A stretch of DNA of 52,570 nt, taken from NCBI GenBank assembly GCA_944325665.1, contig CALVAY010000012.1, forward strand, positions 1 to 52,570, written 5' to 3'. Both the position numbers and the translations under genes were made by a program. The notes below the pieces were generated by a model. It was not told where the DNA came from. It made no database searches and saw only the letters and a list, made by a program, of their open reading frames with translations. The stretch comes from Candidatus Gastranaerophilales bacterium (GTDB lineage Bacteria > Cyanobacteriota > Vampirovibrionia > Gastranaerophilales > Gastranaerophilaceae). This document shows, piece after piece, positions 47,985 to 52,570 of this stretch. Positions within the stretch are counted from its first letter, which is position 1. Every line of letters begins with the position of its first letter.

Positions 47985-50074
47985 TTAGACGTGGCCAATA
48001 AATTCTGATTCAATACATCAAGATAAAGTCTGTTCTTGAATTCATCACGGTATAAATAGCCAAGATGTGAACCGTTACTGAACAAAACAAGTTTATTTTT
48101 TGAAATATTCTTTAAATCACTCAATTGCTTTTGATTTACAAGATAATCATCAAGGGTATGATAAATAACATAATTATCGGCTGATTTAAGGTAATTTTCA
48201 ATTGAATACAAACTACACTCATAGCACAGCTCATCTTGAGAAAGCTTTGTTTGATTAATCATAATTTTTCTTGCGTAATCCGAATAAGTCAAAGTATTAA
48301 TATAATCGTATAAATCCTGATAATTACTGTATTTTTCTTTGTCTAACGAAAAAATTAAATCAGAAAGCTTTTGTCTGAGGGTAAAACAGGTAATTGCACG
48401 TGCTTCATCGTAAGAAAAAGGCAAAGACGAAAGCGTAAAGTCATCATCATTGCTTTTCTTTTTATAAAGATGAATAACTTTAGCTGCCGCATTTGCAATA
48501 ATACTTTTATAAGTATCCAAATCATCAAGATTAAATTTGTTATTTTTGTCAATAACATCAATTGCATATAAAAGCTTTATCGGCGGATTAATTGAGATGT
48601 ATTTGTCTATATGTATTTTTGGGTCATTAAACTCAAGTTCGCCCATAAACAGCGTGCTGAATGCACCAAAAGATGTCCCAAGAAGAACCTTTCTTTCAAA
48701 ATTGATTTTTTTGTCTTCTTCAAGTTTCTTAAGCGCACAAGTAATAATGTCCCTTAAATACTGCACATCTTTTTTAATGTAACCCGGGTACATGCGATTA
48801 GGTAATGACTTTGCAAACTCAGCATTAAAGTTGCTACCTAGCATCAAAACGCTATATCCTTTATCATAAAACATTTTTGCAAAAACCTTCGAATGGTGCG
48901 AGTCAACACTCTCGCCGATTGATGGAAATAAAATTATAAGCGGAGAGCTTGGAGTTTTTTGTAAAAGGTAATTACAGCGGTACTTTGGACAATTATCAGC
49001 TAATGATATGTACAAATGTTTAATTTTTTTGTCAAATGTTCTATTCCAAAGCGAAAGCTCACTCCAAAATTTTGAACTCTTAAAATCTGCTTCAAACAAC
49101 GCAGTGCGCATAGCATCGGTTATTGGGCACTGTGGTTTAAAATTTTCAAGAAAAATATCAGGCCTTAAAAAATTATCTGTCAAATTCAAATCATCTTTCG
49201 CAGTGTCGAAATATGTATGCCCGCGAAGTGCATCATCTACAATAAGTCTGTCAGACTCGGGCATTTCATCGTTTTTAACAAGAAGCTGCTCATTTGTAGT
49301 ATCAACAAGCTCAATATCTTTTTGCATGGCATCTTGAAGAATTTTTCTTCTGTCCAAATTATTCTCTTTGATATATCTTTCAAGACCATACATTTTTTTA
49401 ACAATATCATAAGGGTCGGCAAAATTGAGCTCAATAGACTTAGCCAAAGGCTGCATGTAAGAAGTCCTGTTAACAAGTAAACCCGCCTTTACCATAGCGG
49501 TAATCGGGCTTGAAATATACATAGAAGGATCAAGAGGGCACTCGATTAAAGACCCCAAAATTGAGCGCGGAGTAGTTGAATTTATAAAGGGTAAAACAAG
49601 ATACGACCCTTGAGGAACTTTACATTTTTTAAGACCCTGTGCAACATCTTCAGAATACGGCTCTAATTTAAAAAAGTAATCAGCAGCATCATACATTCCA
49701 CCAATCCCTAAAGTAGTATTTGTCAAAAATCTGACCGTTTCATGCCCTAAACTCTTAAAATCTCTCTGCAAAATCGTGCTTATGGCTCGTTTAGGATACT
49801 CAATATTTGAATACATGCTCTGAATTCTATCCATTCCGTATTTTGGCATAACAGATGCCCAAACGACATGCACGGGCTTAAGCACATATTTATTCATTTT
49901 AAGGTTAAATTTAAACATTTTACGGTTGAATTTTTCAAATTTATCCTTACCAAGAAACATATTTGCATAATCGGGATAAAGCTGTTTTTCTGTTTGTTGA
50001 ATATTTTCACAGTAAGCGTTTGGTGTAGTCAAAAGCAGACTCAAAAAAAGTGCAAATAAAAAATTAATCCTCAT
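47978..50074 (-). CDS. mlaA: MlaA (VacJ) domain fused to alpha/beta hydrolase
   Basis: After a signal peptide (about 1-22), residues 40-250 match MlaA. FEKFNRKMFKFN, RFLTNTTLGIGGMYDAADYF and GSYLVLPFINSTTPRSILGS align with its conserved blocks. MlaA sits in the outer membrane and moves misplaced phospholipids inward. Ordinary MlaA is about 250 residues; this protein has 698. Residues about 360-690 look like an alpha/beta hydrolase, with the nucleophile elbow LLGTSFGAF near 466, a candidate Asp in YHTLDDYLV and a candidate His in SNGSHLGYL. The signal end AYC is a poor lipobox. A fused phospholipase is an attractive inference. No other mla gene is nearby. Confidence 0.83.
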   Translation of the reverse strand: MRINFLFALFLSLLLTTPNAYCENIQQTEKQLYPDYANMFLGKDKFEKFNRKMFKFNLKMNKYVLKPVHVVWASVMPKYGMDRIQSMYSNIEYPKRAISTILQRDFKSLGHETVRFLTNTTLGIGGMYDAADYFFKLEPYSEDVAQGLKKCKVPQGSYLVLPFINSTTPRSILGSLIECPLDPSMYISSPITAMVKAGLLVNRTSYMQPLAKSIELNFADPYDIVKKMYGLERYIKENNLDRRKILQDAMQKDIELVDTTNEQLLVKNDEMPESDRLIVDDALRGHTYFDTAKDDLNLTDNFLRPDIFLENFKPQCPITDAMRTALFEADFKSSKFWSELSLWNRTFDKKIKHLYISLADNCPKYRCNYLLQKTPSSPLIILFPSIGESVDSHHSKVFAKMFYDKGYSVLMLGSNFNAEFAKSLPNRMYPGYIKKDVQYLRDIITCALKKLEEDKKINFERKVLLGTSFGAFSTLFMGELEFNDPKIHIDKYISINPPIKLLYAIDVIDKNNKFNLDDLDTYKSIIANAAAKVIHLYKKKSNDDDFTLSSLPFSYDEARAITCFTLRQKLSDLIFSLDKEKYSNYQDLYDYINTLTYSDYARKIMINQTKLSQDELCYECSLYSIENYLKSADNYVIYHTLDDYLVNQKQLSDLKNISKNKLVLFSNGSHLGYLYRDEFKNRLYLDVLNQNLLATSKK

Positions 50075-50235
50075 TGTGGCTTTCCAAAATTATTACTTTA
50101 TAAATACTATCCGTTTAAATGAGGGATAAAATAGACAAGGGGGTATTAGAAAGAGTGATTTTAAAAACCGCAAAAGTAATATTATCTTGTTTTATAAAAC
50201 ACTGCTGCAGAGACAATTCGTCCTTGACTAAATTA

Positions 50236-51522
50236 TCAAAAAACAAAATATTCAAAACCTGATTTTAAAAACTCATCCGAACAAAGGGCGTTTCTTCCAT
50301 CAAAAATAATCTTTTGCTTCATTAGATTAGACATTTTTGCAACATCATAATCTCTAAACTCGTCCCATTCGGTTAAAACAAGAAGTGCATCAGCACCGTC
50401 CAGTGCAGAATATTTATCATTAAAGAAATTAATTTTACTGTCAAAAACATCCTTATTAAAATTTGACGGGTCATAAGCACAAATATTTGCACCCGACTCA
50501 ATTAAATTCTCCAAAATACTAACAGAAGGAGCTTCCCTTAAGTCATTTGTATTGGGTTTAAAAGTCAAGCCCCATACGGCAAAGTTTAAACCACTAACAT
50601 TATTATTAAACTTGTTTAGAATTTTATCCGTAAAAATTTTTCTTTGCAGAACATTAATCTTCCATACATCAGAGATTAAGTCGCAATTAACACCATTGTC
50701 TGTAAGAATTTTAGATAAAGCCTTAATATCTTTTGGAAAGCAACTTCCGCCAAAACCAATACCCGAATTTAAAAATTGAGCACCGATTCTTTCATCTAAA
50801 GACATGCCTAATTTTATATTTTGATAATTTGCGCCGATTTTATCGCACAAATTCGAAATTAAATTAGCATAGGATATTTTTAAAGCCAAAAAGGAATTTG
50901 CAGCATATTTACACAATTCGGCAGATTTTGTATCCATAGTTATGAAATCATTTTCATGCGCCAAAAAGGGCTCATAGAGCTTTCTTACAATCTCAAGAGC
51001 TTTTTTGGAACTTGAACCTATAATTACTCTTTGCGGGTGTAAAAAATCATCAACGGCGCGACCTTGACTTAAAAACTCGGGGTTTGAAACTACATCAAAC
51101 TCGCAATTTGTATTTGATGAAATAATTTTCGATATTTCATCGGCTGTTCCTGGGCAAACTGTTGATTTATTTATGATAACCTTATACGAATCAAGTGCAG
51201 TTGAAATAATCTTTGCAACATCATAAACATAAGATAAATTCGCAGAACCGTCAGAGTTTTCCGGAGTACCGACCGCAATTATGCAAACATCAGCCCCTTT
51301 AACAGAAGTGGCTATGTCTGAACTAAAAGACAATTTAGAGCGATTTAGACACTCTTTTATCATATCTTCTAATTTTGGTTCAAATATGGGGCAAATACCA
51401 TTTTTCAGAAGCGAAAGTTTTCTTTCATCAACATCACAACAAGTAACACTATTACCGACATAAGAAAAACAAGTGCCCGCAACTAAACCTACATACCCTG
51501 TTCCAATTACGCAAATATTCAC
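50236..51522 (-). CDS. ugd: UDP-glucose 6-dehydrogenase
   Basis: The 428-residue enzyme has the NAD site [15 protein letters not shown] at the N-terminus, [30 protein letters not shown], and the catalytic FGGSCFPKD with the nucleophilic Cys near 257. A second Rossmann domain with [18 protein letters not shown] follows. It oxidises UDP-glucose to UDP-glucuronate using two NAD+. The start is a GTG whose GTGA overlaps the TGA stop of the upstream decarboxylase gene, with GGAG upstream, so the two are translationally coupled. Product is likely passed to that decarboxylase or to glycan synthesis. Confidence 0.96.
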   Translation of the reverse strand: MNICVIGTGYVGLVAGTCFSYVGNSVTCCDVDERKLSLLKNGICPIFEPKLEDMIKECLNRSKLSFSSDIATSVKGADVCIIAVGTPENSDGSANLSYVYDVAKIISTALDSYKVIINKSTVCPGTADEISKIISSNTNCEFDVVSNPEFLSQGRAVDDFLHPQRVIIGSSSKKALEIVRKLYEPFLAHENDFITMDTKSAELCKYAANSFLALKISYANLISNLCDKIGANYQNIKLGMSLDERIGAQFLNSGIGFGGSCFPKDIKALSKILTDNGVNCDLISDVWKINVLQRKIFTDKILNKFNNNVSGLNFAVWGLTFKPNTNDLREAPSVSILENLIESGANICAYDPSNFNKDVFDSKINFFNDKYSALDGADALLVLTEWDEFRDYDVAKMSNLMKQKIIFDGRNALCSDEFLKSGFEYFVF

Positions 51523-52469
51523 TTGTTAATCTCCGCTAACTTAGATTTAAAATATGAAATAGTCTTTGCTAAACCGTCATTAATATCAACGCAAGGTTCC
51601 CAATTTAATTTTTCTTTAGCAAGACTAATATCAGGTCTTCTTTTAATTGGATCATCCTTAGGTAAATCCTTAAAAATAATTTTTGAATTTGAATTAGTAA
51701 GCTTGATAATTAGCTCGGCCAACTCAAGCACCGTTCTTTCGCAAGGATTTCCAAGATTAACAGGGCCTTTAAAGTTGAGGCTGTTGTTCATCATTAAAAC
51801 AAGGGCATTAACTAAATCATCAACATAGCAAAACGAACGAGTTTGCGAACCGTCGCCAAAAACTGTAATATCCTTATTTTGAAGAGCTTGAACTATAAAA
51901 TTTGAAACAACGCGACCGTCGTTAATATTCATATTAGGCCCATAGGTATTAAATATTCGAACAATTCTTGAGTTAAGATTAAACTTACGGGAATATTCAA
52001 ATACGAAGGTTTCAGCACATCTTTTACCCTCATCATAGCAGCTTCTAACACCAACAGGGTTAACATTTCCCCAATAAGCTTCCTTTTGAGGATGGCAAAG
52101 AGGATCGCCATAAACCTCTGAAGTTGAAGCCTGCAATATCACTGCATTATTATCACGAGCAAGCTCAAGCATGTTAATTATGCCAAAAATAGAAGTTTTA
52201 AGAGTTTTAATCGGGTCATATTGATAATGCACGGGGCTAGCAGGACAAGCCAGATTATAGATATATTGGACATCAATTTCAATTTTATCTTCAACGTCGG
52301 AACAGATAAAATGAAAATTTTCATCAGAAAGTAAGTCAGAGATATTATCCTTTGAACCCGTAAAAAGATTATCAAGGCAAAAGACAGTATTGCCTTCGCT
52401 TAAAAGCTTTTTACATAAATGACTTCCTATAAAACCCGCTCCACCTGTAACTAAAATTCTTGAAGTCAT
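51519..52469 (-). CDS. uxs: UDP-glucuronate decarboxylase (UDP-xylose synthase)
   Basis: The 316-residue extended SDR has [14 protein letters not shown] (5-18), [13 protein letters not shown] (74-86), [11 protein letters not shown] (113-123), [18 protein letters not shown] with Tyr145 and Lys149 of the YxxxK pair, and [25 protein letters not shown] and WGNVNP are diagnostic of UDP-xylose synthases over dTDP-glucose dehydratases. It converts UDP-glucuronate to UDP-xylose with bound NAD+. The ATG at 52467-52469 is preceded by GAGGGA; the reading frame extends further upstream into the tRNA and is ignored there. It precedes ugd, forming a UDP-glucose to UDP-xylose pathway. Confidence 0.94.
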   Translation of the reverse strand: MTSRILVTGGAGFIGSHLCKKLLSEGNTVFCLDNLFTGSKDNISDLLSDENFHFICSDVEDKIEIDVQYIYNLACPASPVHYQYDPIKTLKTSIFGIINMLELARDNNAVILQASTSEVYGDPLCHPQKEAYWGNVNPVGVRSCYDEGKRCAETFVFEYSRKFNLNSRIVRIFNTYGPNMNINDGRVVSNFIVQALQNKDITVFGDGSQTRSFCYVDDLVNALVLMMNNSLNFKGPVNLGNPCERTVLELAELIIKLTNSNSKIIFKDLPKDDPIKRRPDISLAKEKLNWEPCVDINDGLAKTISYFKSKLAEINK

Positions 52470-52493
52470 TTTTCCCTCAATTACAAAGAAAAA

Positions 52494-52570
52494 AGGAGAA
52501 GGTGGGATTCGAACCCACGGTACGCTCGTCACGTACGACGGTTTTCAAGACCGCTCCGATAAACCGCTCC
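52494..52570 (-). tRNA. tRNA-Ser(TGA), 5' end beyond window
   Basis: Read on the minus strand, the D-arm part ggagcggtttatcgg, the anticodon arm gcggt-cttgaaa-accgt (anticodon TGA), a long variable arm (cgtacgtgacgagcgtac), the T arm gtggg-ttcgaat-cccac and the acceptor strand cttctcc are seen. The first bases are cut off by the window end. The base after the acceptor strand is U rather than the usual G of tRNA-Ser, and CCA is not encoded. Confidence 0.92.

Noticed and set aside
52470-52532. N-terminal extension of the UDP-glucuronate decarboxylase
   Set aside because: The extra 21 codons run into tRNA-Ser(TGA). The internal ATG at 52467-52469 has a proper ribosome-binding site and starts at the usual family position.
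1-52570. Prophage, insertion sequence or defence island
   Set aside because: No integrase, transposase, phage structural, restriction-modification or toxin-antitoxin gene is recognisable. The HNH-type protein stands alone.

Overview
The window looks like the chromosome of an anaerobic, low-GC, didermal bacterium, most likely a non-photosynthetic cyanobacterial relative of the Gastranaerophilales/Vampirovibrionia (Melainabacteria) type. That placement is inference. It rests on A+T-rich DNA, a fermentative [FeFe]-hydrogenase complement, outer-membrane genes (TolC-like channels, MlaA, AsmA-like, EmrA) and a set of unrecognised proteins sharing a short N-terminal Phe-centred motif that I associate with that lineage. 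No 16S gene or other decisive marker is present. I see no prophage, insertion sequence or CRISPR array.

Layout. 1-2.9 kb: tRNA-Gly with a duplicated 3' end, two family 2 glycosyltransferases, a YhcH-family protein and tRNA-Lys. 3.2-6.8 kb: a large acidic EF-hand-like protein facing an HExxH metallopeptidase. 6.8-11.4 kb (minus strand): a TolC-like channel, a membrane protein behind a tandem-operator promoter, a DtxR/MntR-type regulator and an EmrB-type exporter. 11.4-14.5 kb: a sugar porter and an acyl-CoA ligase. 14.5-23.6 kb: a hydrogenase island with two divergent operons. The minus-strand operon holds a 2Fe-2S protein, a PAS-containing sensory-type [FeFe] hydrogenase, a PP2C/SpoIIE phosphatase, a second 2Fe-2S protein and a second, group B-like [FeFe] hydrogenase. 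The plus-strand operon is the trimeric NAD-linked hydrogenase HydC-HydB-HydA.

23.7-31.6 kb: a glycosyltransferase-like protein, tRNA-Ser, a large AsmA-like protein, a WG-repeat protein, and a MarR-EmrA operon divergent from a NodT-type outer-membrane channel. 31.6-38.2 kb: an HNH-type protein, a serpin-like exported protein, a GNAT acetyltransferase, a small motif-bearing protein, an orphan NarL-type response regulator and an FAD oxidoreductase. 38.3-41.4 kb: a lipoprotein-like protein with about 395 residues of Asp-Thr repeats. 41.4-47.9 kb: an MnmA-like protein, a small protein, a P-loop kinase, tRNA-Gln, a membrane metallopeptidase, a radical SAM protein and a second EF-hand-like protein. 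48-52.6 kb: an MlaA-hydrolase fusion, UDP-glucose dehydrogenase with UDP-glucuronate decarboxylase (UDP-glucose to UDP-xylose) and a partial tRNA-Ser.

How the genes work together. The sensory hydrogenase and phosphatase probably read H2 or redox state and may control the divergent HydABC operon. The EmrB exporter at 8.4 kb and the MarR/EmrA/channel locus at 30.2 kb carry the same palindromic operator (TTGTGTTAT-N4-ATAACACAA), so they probably form one efflux regulon split over about 22 kb. Five genes have a -10-like hexamer exactly 6 nt before ATG and no ribosome-binding site, which suggests leaderless transcripts.
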